NCBI GenBank assembly: GCA_025351035.1
Contig: JANXWT010000048.1
Coordinates: 1 to 20,720, forward strand
DNA length: 20,720 bases
Source of the DNA: Opitutia bacterium
Lineage (GTDB): Bacteria; Verrucomicrobiota; Verrucomicrobiia; Opitutales; Opitutaceae
Direction of reading: 5' to 3'
Both the position numbers and the translations under genes were made by a program. Numbering within the stretch: position 1 is the first letter of the stretch; each line of letters begins with the position of its first letter. Positions 1 through 6,251 of this stretch are shown piece by piece. The notes beneath the pieces were generated by a model that was given only the letters and a program-made list of their open reading frames with translations, did no database searches and had not been told where the DNA came from.

Positions 1-96
1 GGCCCAGAGCCGCGCCGCATGCACGGAGGGAAAGCCCCAGCGCGCGACGAGCGAGCGCAGTTCCTCCCGGGTGTGATCGTAGAAATTGACGGGCAT
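1..96 (-). CDS. rlmN: RlmN-family 23S rRNA adenine-C2 methyltransferase, N-terminus only
   Basis: Only the first 32 codons are in the window; the gene runs off the left edge. The visible peptide begins MPVNFYDHTREELRSLVARW and continues with GFPSVHAARLWA. This resembles the start of RlmN proteins: a 'xLxDLTRDEL' helix, then a 'GEPxYRAxQLWxW' segment that forms the small N-terminal RNA-binding domain. RlmN is a radical-SAM enzyme that methylates C2 of A2503 in 23S rRNA and A37 of some tRNAs. Its CX3CX2C cluster motif would lie outside the window, so the call rests on the N-terminal domain alone. The ATG at 96 is the only Met start in this frame nearby; the two upstream CAT triplets (108-110, 116-118) are out of frame. 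It lies 160 bp downstream of the small minus-strand gene ending at 256 and may share its transcript. Confidence 0.66.
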   Translation of the reverse strand, partial: MPVNFYDHTREELRSLVARWGFPSVHAARLWA

Positions 97-255
97 GGCG
101 GAGATGCCATCGGGGCATAAAGTTATCACGCCGGTTTGCCAGCCGAAGATTTTCGGCGCTGATCTGAGCGCGGCGCGACAAATCGAGCGCGCAGCCCAAG
201 CTGTTACCCATGGAAGGTTGCGCGGACGGAAGAACGCGCGGGCGGGCCGGCCGGT

Positions 256-525
256 TCAAACCGAATACTTGCTCTTTTCCGGGCGGCAGTCGGGCATGCC
301 TTCGTAGGCATGAACCGAGCCGGCGGTGTCGGCCCACAGCGGCAGGTTGTCGCTGCGCCACCGGGGCGCTTGGATGATTTCGGTCTGCACGTCGTTGTCG
401 CGGGCGTGCATCATCAGGCGGTTGATGGCGGTGTAGACGACATCCTCCGGCTGCACATGGAGTGCTTCTGCGAGTCGGACAATGGGGTCGGACTCGGCGG
501 CATCGAGGTGGATTTTTATGTTCAT
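256..525 (-). CDS. Small ribbon-helix-helix-like protein, function unknown
   Basis: An 89-residue protein. The N-terminal half (MNIKIHLDAAESDPIVRLAE, then ALHVQPEDVVYTAINRLMMH) has the shape of a ribbon-helix-helix fold: a short beta strand of alternating residues followed by two helices. The C-terminal half (about residues 50-89) is polar, with WRSDNLPLWAD, SVHAYEGMP and a charged tail ending EKSKYSV. I do not recognise that half as a named domain. It could be a DNA-binding regulator or an antitoxin-like protein, but no toxin gene sits beside it: the left neighbour is rlmN and the right neighbour is a divergent serine hydrolase. The start is well supported, because GGAGG (plus-strand CCTCC at 535-539) lies 9 nt upstream of the ATG, one of the clearer Shine-Dalgarno sites in the window. 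The RHH assignment is inference from pattern. Confidence 0.72.
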   Translation of the reverse strand: MNIKIHLDAAESDPIVRLAEALHVQPEDVVYTAINRLMMHARDNDVQTEIIQAPRWRSDNLPLWADTAGSVHAYEGMPDCRPEKSKYSV

Positions 526-534
526 GGTAGGCGG

Positions 535-539
535 CCTCC
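535..539 (-). promoter_or_regulatory. Ribosome binding site of the RHH-like gene
   Basis: On the minus strand this reads GGAGG, 9 nt before the ATG at 525. Most other starts in the window have no comparable motif, so this one fixes the start codon of the small gene. Confidence 0.6.
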
Positions 540-656
540 GGTTCGGAATTCGCCGGCACTATAGTCTGATCGGGGTAACATGGCTCCGCAGATTTTGTGC
601 ATTGGCTGCGCAAGGAGGCGCGTTGCATTTCTTGCGTCGGCCGCCACACTCCCGCC

Positions 657-1613
657 ATGTGCAAAATACGGATGAATCCAACGGCGGCGCTGCTCGGACT
701 TTGCCTCGGAGGGCTGCCGCTCGACGGCATGGCGGCAGAGAAAACTGCGCTGCAGGCGCTGGTGGACCGCACGGCGCTGGAGATGCAGGCGCAGTTCCCT
801 CAGCCGGCGTTGAAGGCCGAACAGTTCGCGGTCACGGTGGTCGACTTGCGCGCGCCGGGAGCGGTCGTGCGTGCCGACTACCGCGGCGAGGAGCGCTTCT
901 ACCCAGCGAGCGTGATCAAGCTATTCTTCGCGGCCTACGCCCAACGGCTGATGGAGGACGGCAAGCTGGCCGACACGCCAGAGTTACGCCGCGGGTTGCG
1001 CGACATGATCGTCGAATCCTACAACGAGGCCACGAGCTTCGTCGTCGACTCCATCACTGGCACGACAAGCGGTCCGGAGTTGCCGCCGGCGGAGCTGGCG
1101 GCGTGGAACACAAAGCGCAGCGTCGTCACGCGCTATTTCCAGTCACTCGGCTACCGCAATGTTTATGCCCAGCGCAAACCATGGGGCGAGGGCCCCTATG
1201 GACGGGAGAAGATCGATATGGACGCACATCCGCCCGCACGGAATTTTCTTTCGACCAACGATACCGCGCGCCTGTTGCAGGAAATAGCCGAGGGCCGCTG
1301 CGTCACGCCCGCGCGATCGGCGGAAATGCTCCAGTTGATGGAGCGCGATCCGGCGAAGGCCCCGCCGGACGATGCCGACTACGAAGGCATCGGGTTCACT
1401 GCGCCGGCGCTGTCGCCGGGGATGAAACTCTGGTCGAAAGCCGGTTGGGTTAGTTGGGCGCGGCATGACGCCGCGCTGGTCGGGCTGCCCGATGGTGGCC
1501 GCGTGATCATCGTCACATTCACCGACGGGCGAGAGCACGCGGCCAACCGGAAAATCATCGCCGCCGTGGCGCGGAGGATTCTCGCGGGGCTGCCGCCGGT
1601 CGTGGCCAACTGA
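657..1613 (+). CDS. Secreted class A beta-lactamase-like serine hydrolase
   Basis: A 318-residue protein of the penicillin-recognising serine hydrolase fold. The visible motifs are SxxK as PASVIKLF (S85, K88), an SxN-type motif as ESYNEA (S121, N123) and a KxG motif as SKAGW (K261, G263). An N-terminal signal peptide is likely: K3 and R5, then a hydrophobic stretch ALLGLCLGGLPLDGMAA with cleavage near residue 26. It would act in the periplasm, on a beta-lactam or on a peptidoglycan-like amide or ester. The SxxK-to-SxN distance is about 36 residues and SxN to KxG about 138, both unlike TEM-type enzymes (about 60 and 104). It is therefore better called a beta-lactamase-like hydrolase than a resistance enzyme. 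The frame is open from a GTG at 597. I chose ATG 657 because it gives a charged n-region; ATG 672 is the alternative. AAGGAGG at 612-618 is too far away to serve either start. Confidence 0.82.
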   Translation: MCKIRMNPTAALLGLCLGGLPLDGMAAEKTALQALVDRTALEMQAQFPQPALKAEQFAVTVVDLRAPGAVVRADYRGEERFYPASVIKLFFAAYAQRLMEDGKLADTPELRRGLRDMIVESYNEATSFVVDSITGTTSGPELPPAELAAWNTKRSVVTRYFQSLGYRNVYAQRKPWGEGPYGREKIDMDAHPPARNFLSTNDTARLLQEIAEGRCVTPARSAEMLQLMERDPAKAPPDDADYEGIGFTAPALSPGMKLWSKAGWVSWARHDAALVGLPDGGRVIIVTFTDGREHAANRKIIAAVARRILAGLPPVVAN

Positions 1614-1614
1614 A

Positions 1615-1680
1615 GGTCATCTATTAAATGACAAAGCGCTCGGAGCCAGCCCGCCGGCAATTGTCATATAATAGATGACA
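1615..1680. repeat. Palindromic repeat family A, two-palindrome unit between convergent genes
   Basis: Two imperfect AT-rich palindromes flank a 28-nt GC-rich spacer. The left one (1615-1633) reads GGTCATCTATTAAATGACA and the right one (1662-1680) reads TGTCATATAATAGATGACA. Each is nearly self-complementary. The left copy also matches the reverse complement of the right at 17 of 19 positions, so the whole unit can fold as one long hairpin. It begins 2 nt after the stop of the serine hydrolase and ends 42 nt before the stop of the convergent M20 gene, so it could serve as a two-way terminator. A closely related palindrome lies at 10960-10978 inside oleD, which marks this as a dispersed repeat and not a private terminator. 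Confidence 0.8.
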
Positions 1681-1697
1681 TTGCCCACTGGCGGAGC

Positions 1698-1710
1698 GGG
1701 CGCTGCGCCC
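1698..1710. repeat. Short GC inverted repeat between convergent genes
   Basis: GGGCGC, a single T and GCGCCC form a 6-bp inverted repeat just left of the M20 stop codon. On the minus strand it lies 12 nt after that stop and might help transcription termination. No T-run follows it, so it is not a standard intrinsic terminator. Confidence 0.3.
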
Positions 1711-1721
1711 ACAAACAGAAA

Positions 1722-2957
1722 TTATCCACTGAAGGTCGTCAGCAGATCGGCGTAGATTTGCGCGGAGCGGACAAGCTCGTGCACGGAAGCCCGTTCATCG
1801 ATGGCGTGGTAGTCGGCACCGCCGGGACCGTAGCCGAGCGTGGGGATCTTCAGGTGCTGCGCGAAGAAATGCATGTCGTTAAAACCGGTGGAGACCATCG
1901 CCCTGGTCCGACGCCGGCGCACGCGGGTGACGCTTTGTTGCAGGGCGGTGAAAAACGGCGTCGTGGGCGGGCTGTAGCACGGAAAGTTGTCGGAAACTTT
2001 CTCGATGGTGATGCGACACTGCGGGATTTGGGCTGCGGCTTTCTTGAGGAAGGCGCGCAGCGCTCGCTCGGCGGCGCGGAGGTCCTCGGCCGGCAGCACG
2101 CGGCGGTCGATGGAGAAACTGGCGAAGGCGGGCACGGTGTTGATCTTGCCGCCCTCACCGGAGGCGAACACGCCGCCGAGGTTCAGCGTCGGGTGGAGCC
2201 GCTGGCCATCGGGTGCGCGGAAGGTCTGGCGGGCGAGTGTTTTCTTGTAGCCGGCGAGCGCGAGCACGAGCGCGGACATTTTTTCGAGGGCGTTGATGCC
2301 TTTCTCGGGCATCGAGCCGTGGGCGGCTTTCCCGTGGACGTGGACGTTGAGCCACACGACGCCGTTGTGGCCGCAGCAGACGGCGTCGCCTTCGCCGCCC
2401 TCGCAAACGATGGCGTACTCGGCGCGGAGCTTACCGTGGTCGACGACCCAGTTGGTGCCGAGCACGCTGTCAGTCTCCTCGTCGGCAACGAAGGAAACCT
2501 CGACGTTGCAGCGCGGCGTGGTGCCGGTGGCGCGGAAGGCTTGCAGCGCGGCGACGACGCTGGAAATCGCACCCTTCATGTCGGCCGTGCCGCGCCCGTA
2601 AATCCAGCCGCGCTCGACGACGGGATTGAAGGCGTGGTCGTGCTTCCATTTTCCGCTGACGGGCACGACGTCGTAGTGGGCGTTGAAGTGCAGAGTCTTT
2701 TTCGCACCGGTGTCCCAGAAGCCGATGACGTTGTAGCGCAGGTAATCGAGCAGGCCGGGCAAAGTTTTTTTCTGGAGTGAGCGCGGCAGTTCGACGAGGC
2801 GCACCTGCAAGCCGAGAGCGCGGAGCTTGGTGGCGAGCAGTGAGGTGATTTCGCGGTAGTTTTCGCCGGGCGGATTGACGGTGCGCAGCCGGATGAGCTG
2901 TTGCAGAAAAGCAATCTGACCGGCGGAGTTCTTCGTGAGATAGTCAGCGGGAGTCAT
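1722..2957 (-). CDS. M20 family metallopeptidase (ArgE/DapE-like)
   Basis: A 411-residue two-zinc hydrolase of the M20/M28 clan. Metal-binding and catalytic motifs are visible in order: HYDVVPV (H94, D96), GRGTADMKG (D126, bridging), ADEET (E160 catalytic base, E161), VCEGGE (E186) and a C-terminal GADYHAIDE (H384). The lid/dimerisation domain lies between about residues 205 and 315 and starts HGKAAHGSMPEKG. The family includes acetylornithine deacetylase, succinyl-diaminopimelate desuccinylase and broad di- or aminoacyl-peptidases. Sequence alone does not fix the substrate, and no arginine or lysine biosynthesis gene is nearby. It is probably cytoplasmic, as no signal peptide is seen. The ATG start lies 8 nt after the stop of the upstream TSUP permease, so the two form an operon. 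Confidence 0.9.
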   Translation of the reverse strand: MTPADYLTKNSAGQIAFLQQLIRLRTVNPPGENYREITSLLATKLRALGLQVRLVELPRSLQKKTLPGLLDYLRYNVIGFWDTGAKKTLHFNAHYDVVPVSGKWKHDHAFNPVVERGWIYGRGTADMKGAISSVVAALQAFRATGTTPRCNVEVSFVADEETDSVLGTNWVVDHGKLRAEYAIVCEGGEGDAVCCGHNGVVWLNVHVHGKAAHGSMPEKGINALEKMSALVLALAGYKKTLARQTFRAPDGQRLHPTLNLGGVFASGEGGKINTVPAFASFSIDRRVLPAEDLRAAERALRAFLKKAAAQIPQCRITIEKVSDNFPCYSPPTTPFFTALQQSVTRVRRRRTRAMVSTGFNDMHFFAQHLKIPTLGYGPGGADYHAIDERASVHELVRSAQIYADLLTTFSG

Positions 2958-2965
2958 GGCGGTTA

Positions 2966-3742
2966 TCAGGGCCGGGTCGCGGCGGTGTAGATGAGCTTGA
3001 GGGCGACGAGGGCGGCCATGCTAAGAAAAACCGGACGGACAAAGCGAGCCCCGCGCGTCATTGCGAGGTTGGCGCCGAGGAGGCCGCCGATCAATTGGCC
3101 GGTGCCCATCACGAGGCCGGGCCCAAGCAGAACTGTGCCGGCGAAGAGGAAGAACCCGAGCGCGGCGACATTGCTGGCCAGATTCATGGCTTTGGCGTGA
3201 CCGGCGGCTTTCACGAAATTTTGGCCGAGCAGCATGACGAACGCGATCGTCCAGAACGAACCGACGCCGGGGCCGAAAAAACCGTCATAAAATCCGAGGC
3301 CCAGGCCGAAGACCGCGTAGAACGACGTGGTTTCCATCCGGCGCTGCCGGTCAGTGTCGCCAAGTTGCGGCCGGAAAATCAGGTAGACGATGATGGCGGC
3401 GAGCAGCCCCGGGATCAGTTGCTCAAGGAAACGCGGATCGACCAAGTGCACGAGAAACGCGCCGCCGACCGCGCCGACTCCGGTGCAGATCAGCCCGAGC
3501 CAGCATTCGCGCAGATCGACCGCGCCGCGCCGCGCAAAATGCCACGTTGACGACACGGTGCCGAAGGTGCCTTGGAGTTTGTTGGTGCCGAGTGCGAGCG
3601 GGCCGGGTAAACCGGCCGCGAGCAGCGCCGGCAGCGCGATTAATCCGCCGCCTCCGGCGATGGCGTCGACCGTGCCCGCGGCGAGCCCCGCACCGAAGAG
3701 CAACAGATAAGTGGCCGAGGAAAATTCGGGTGACAGTAGCAC
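2966..3742 (-). CDS. TSUP (TauE/SafE) family membrane permease
   Basis: A 258-residue, strongly hydrophobic protein with about eight predicted membrane segments. It carries the two internal-repeat signatures of the TSUP family: GLAAGTVDAIAGGGGLIALP (residues 19-38) with TNKLQGTFG just after it, and the second-half copy GLGFYDGFFGPGVGSFW (about 148-164). Members export sulfite, sulfoacetate or related organosulfonates, or move other small anions. The closest-known group is the YfcA-like permeases, whose substrate is generally undefined. It starts at GTG 3742, and no clear Shine-Dalgarno site precedes it. It is the first gene of a two-gene unit with the M20 peptidase, and it is divergent from the histidine kinase across a 104-bp gap that probably holds both promoters. 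Confidence 0.88.
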   Translation of the reverse strand: MLLSPEFSSATYLLLFGAGLAAGTVDAIAGGGGLIALPALLAAGLPGPLALGTNKLQGTFGTVSSTWHFARRGAVDLRECWLGLICTGVGAVGGAFLVHLVDPRFLEQLIPGLLAAIIVYLIFRPQLGDTDRQRRMETTSFYAVFGLGLGFYDGFFGPGVGSFWTIAFVMLLGQNFVKAAGHAKAMNLASNVAALGFFLFAGTVLLGPGLVMGTGQLIGGLLGANLAMTRGARFVRPVFLSMAALVALKLIYTAATRP

Positions 3743-3846
3743 GCGGCCTGCAGGGTTGTCGGCGGCGAGCGTGGTGGAAAGCCATAATCACGGTGTGCGG
3801 GTTGACTTTGACAGCGCTGCGGCCCCGCACACGCTTTGGGCTGACA

Positions 3847-5415
3847 ATGCCACCCGCAAAAGAAACCGCCGTCCGTGACGCGGAAACCACGGCCAAGAAA
3901 AAACCGCTGCCGCGGGTCTTGAAAAACTTGGCGGGCACCATTGCGGCGATGACGGAACCCGCGCTGCTGACCTGCTGGCGCTGGCGCCAGGGCGGTGTGG
4001 ACATCCTTTTCGCTAACCAGGCGTTTGCCGCGCTGACCGGTTACACGGCCGAGGAATTGCAGAAAAAAAACACCCGCGACCTGCACGGACCAAAGACCGA
4101 CCTCACTGTGCTCCGGCGCGGCACCGACTCCGAGCCGACGGCACACGGCGAAAGCTGGTTGCACCGCAGTGACGGCCGGCCGTTCTATGCCCTGTGGAAC
4201 TTCAGTCCGGTGACGGCCGCCCGGGGCCGCCCGATCGGCTTGCTCGCCGTCTACCACGACCACACGGAGATGAAGCAACTGCGGGAGGCACTGCTACACT
4301 CGCAGAAACTCGACACGGTCGGCCAGCTCACCGGTGGAGTCGCCCACGATTTCAACAACTTGCTTTCGATCATCAACGGCTATTGCGAAATCCTGACACC
4401 GAAGATCGCGTCGTCGCATGCCGCGCAGAAGGATCTGCGGGAAATCCACCGCGCCGGCATTAAGGCTTCGGCCATTGCGCGGCAGCTGCTCGAGTTCAGC
4501 CGGCGGCAGGAAACAGAGGTGCGGGTGATCAACTACAACACCCTCATTCGCGAGATTGCGGACATCCTGCGGCGCGTCGTCGGGGAAGCGGTCACTCTCG
4601 AACTGCGGCTCGCGTCGGACCTCGGCAACGTGCGGATCGATGCCACGCACTTCCAACAGGTGCTGATCAATCTCTGTTTCAACGCGCGCGATGCGATGCC
4701 GGAGGGCGGCAAGCTTACCATCCGCACGTTCAACCATCGCGCGGACAAACCGCGCGCGCGCGGCCGGCACGAGCTGGGTCCCGAACGCCTGGTGGCGTTG
4801 CAGGTGACGGACACCGGCCATGGTATGGAAGAGGCGACCCGGCAGCGGATGTTCGAGCCGTTTTTCACCACCAAACCCGCGGGCACCGGCCTCGGCTTGG
4901 CAATGGTCCACAACATCGTCTCGCAGAACGACGGGCAGATCGCCGTGCAATCGCGACCCGGTGCCGGTGCCACGCTGGAAATTTTCCTGCCCGAAATCGC
5001 AGAACCCGAGCAGACGCTGAGCACCACCCTCCCCGCACTGCCGGTCACGCGCGGCACCGAGACCGTGCTGCTCGTCGAGGCCAATCTGGCGTTGCGCAAG
5101 ATGATCAGCGGCATCCTCACGGCCGACGGCTATCGTGTGACCGAGGCCGCCGATACGACCGAAGCGGCGGCCTTGCTCGAGACCATCGGCTTGAAGCCGC
5201 ACGTCCTGGTGCTGGATTACGAGACGCGGGCGAGCGCCGCGCTGGTGAAAAAAACCATCGAGCGTAACCAACAGCTCAAGTTGCTTTGCATGTCGGCGGC
5301 CGGCGGAACACCCGGAGGGATGGCGCCCCGCGCGGTGGCGCACCTGACCAAACCTTTCGCGCTCAGTGCGCTCATGCGGGCGATGCGCACACTGCTCGAC
5401 GGTGGCAGCTACTGA
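3847..5415 (+). CDS. PAS hybrid histidine kinase with degenerate receiver domain
   Basis: A 522-residue soluble sensor kinase with no membrane segments. Domains in order are: a basic N-terminal leader (1-30); PAS (about 35-140, including ANQAFAALTGYTAEEL and HRSDGRPFYALWNFSPV); HisKA with the phospho-acceptor histidine in GGVAHDFNNLLSIINGY (H167); HATPase_c with N box NLCFNARDAMPEGG (N279), G1 DTGHGM (D322), F box FEPFFTTK and G2 GTGLGL (347-350); and a C-terminal receiver domain (about 404-518). The H box and N box are of the type common in NtrB-like kinases. The receiver keeps the phospho-acceptor (HVLVLDYE, D457) and the conserved Lys (LTKPF, K502). The acidic pair near its start is altered to LLVEANLALR, so one Mg2+-binding carboxylate is missing. 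I chose ATG 3847 because the longer frame would run into the divergent permease gene. No separate response regulator is adjacent. Confidence 0.88.
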   Translation: MPPAKETAVRDAETTAKKKPLPRVLKNLAGTIAAMTEPALLTCWRWRQGGVDILFANQAFAALTGYTAEELQKKNTRDLHGPKTDLTVLRRGTDSEPTAHGESWLHRSDGRPFYALWNFSPVTAARGRPIGLLAVYHDHTEMKQLREALLHSQKLDTVGQLTGGVAHDFNNLLSIINGYCEILTPKIASSHAAQKDLREIHRAGIKASAIARQLLEFSRRQETEVRVINYNTLIREIADILRRVVGEAVTLELRLASDLGNVRIDATHFQQVLINLCFNARDAMPEGGKLTIRTFNHRADKPRARGRHELGPERLVALQVTDTGHGMEEATRQRMFEPFFTTKPAGTGLGLAMVHNIVSQNDGQIAVQSRPGAGATLEIFLPEIAEPEQTLSTTLPALPVTRGTETVLLVEANLALRKMISGILTADGYRVTEAADTTEAAALLETIGLKPHVLVLDYETRASAALVKKTIERNQQLKLLCMSAAGGTPGGMAPRAVAHLTKPFALSALMRAMRTLLDGGSY

Positions 5416-5428
5416 AGCTCTGTTTTTT

Positions 5429-6157
5429 ATGGGCATCAACACGCTGCATCTCCTGCCGGTTCGCACCGGCACCGCCGCCGAAAATATGGCGCTGGATTTC
5501 TTTTTGCTCCAGCGCTACCCCGGGCGGACGGCGCCCCGCTTCCGGCATTACGAATGGCGCAACCCGGCGTTCACGTTTGGGTTCAGCCAGAAAATCGAAT
5601 TTGTCCGCACCAATCTCCCCGCGGGCGAGGGGTTCGATCTCTGCCGCCGGCCCACCGGCGGCGGCATCGTCGATCATCGCAACGACTGGACTTACACGCT
5701 CGTGCTGCCGCGCGGTCATCCACTCTATGACGAACGCGCGACGCGGTCCTACCACGCAGTGCACGAATGCCTCGCCGAAGCGCTGCGTGTGTTCGGTCAG
5801 CCGGCCGATGTGAAACTGGCGGACGAACCGGTGGAGCGCATCGACCCCAGCCCGTTGATCATGGGCGTGTGTTTCCACCGCGCCGAGCTTTACGATGTCG
5901 TGAACGCGGTGACTGGCGCGAAAATCGCGGGCGCCGCGCAGAAGCGCAATAAGCACGGCTTGCTCTTCCAGGGTTCGATTGAGAAAGCGAGTGTCGGGCC
6001 CGTCGACTGGGAGGATTTTTCGGCGCGCTTCACTGCGTCACTCGGCCGTGCGCTCGGCAACGAGTCGCAGGAAACGCCGTGGCCGGAGTTGAGTGAGGAC
6101 GAGGTGTCGGGTCTGACCGAGCAGTATTCGTCGCCCGAGTGGGTGGCCTGCCGTTGA
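5429..6157 (+). CDS. Lipoate-protein ligase / octanoyltransferase family protein
   Basis: A 242-residue protein of the BPL/LPL-A/LipB fold. Visible motifs are LCRRPTGGGIVDH (residues 71-83, the acyl-binding 'RRxTGGGxVxH' loop), a family 'CF' motif as LIMGVCFHRAELYDVV (C148) and GAKIAGAAQKRNKHGLLFQG (K165, the lysine that contacts the acyl group or carboxyl-AMP). Having both a Cys in the LipM position and the Lys fits the LipM-type octanoyl-ACP:protein N-octanoyltransferases. These transfer octanoate onto GcvH or E2 domains for later lipoyl formation. A lipoate ligase cannot be excluded, although the protein lacks the C-terminal accessory domain of LplA. The family call is strong and the exact activity is inference. 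The ATG lies 13 nt after the histidine kinase stop, so the two are probably cotranscribed. Confidence 0.82.
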   Translation: MGINTLHLLPVRTGTAAENMALDFFLLQRYPGRTAPRFRHYEWRNPAFTFGFSQKIEFVRTNLPAGEGFDLCRRPTGGGIVDHRNDWTYTLVLPRGHPLYDERATRSYHAVHECLAEALRVFGQPADVKLADEPVERIDPSPLIMGVCFHRAELYDVVNAVTGAKIAGAAQKRNKHGLLFQGSIEKASVGPVDWEDFSARFTASLGRALGNESQETPWPELSEDEVSGLTEQYSSPEWVACR

Positions 6158-6251
6158 GCGGACGGGGATCGCCGCGCGGCCGGTGCAAGTCGTCGCTTTT
6201 CCAGTCGTGGGCTTTGACTCCGAGTGGCGCACCCGCTAGTCATCGCGGCCT

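Noticed and set aside
482..1453. Long plus-strand open frame (323 codons) overlapping the serine hydrolase
   Set aside because: Composition is Arg/Gly/Ala-rich with no family motifs. It is a frame shadow of the serine hydrolase gene, which has a signal peptide and catalytic motifs.
1758..2780. 340-codon plus-strand frame opposite the M20 peptidase
   Set aside because: Gly/Val/Asp-rich shadow of the minus-strand gene, which has complete metal-binding motifs.
4294..5472. Long minus-strand open frame (392 codons) opposite the histidine kinase
   Set aside because: It is the antisense of a GC-rich coding sequence and is rich in Arg, Gln and His; the plus strand holds all kinase motifs in order.
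6214..6242. TTGACT ... TAGTCA with 17-nt spacing before the S9 peptidase gene
   Set aside because: The -35 match is good but the -10 hexamer matches consensus at only two positions, so it is not reported as a promoter.
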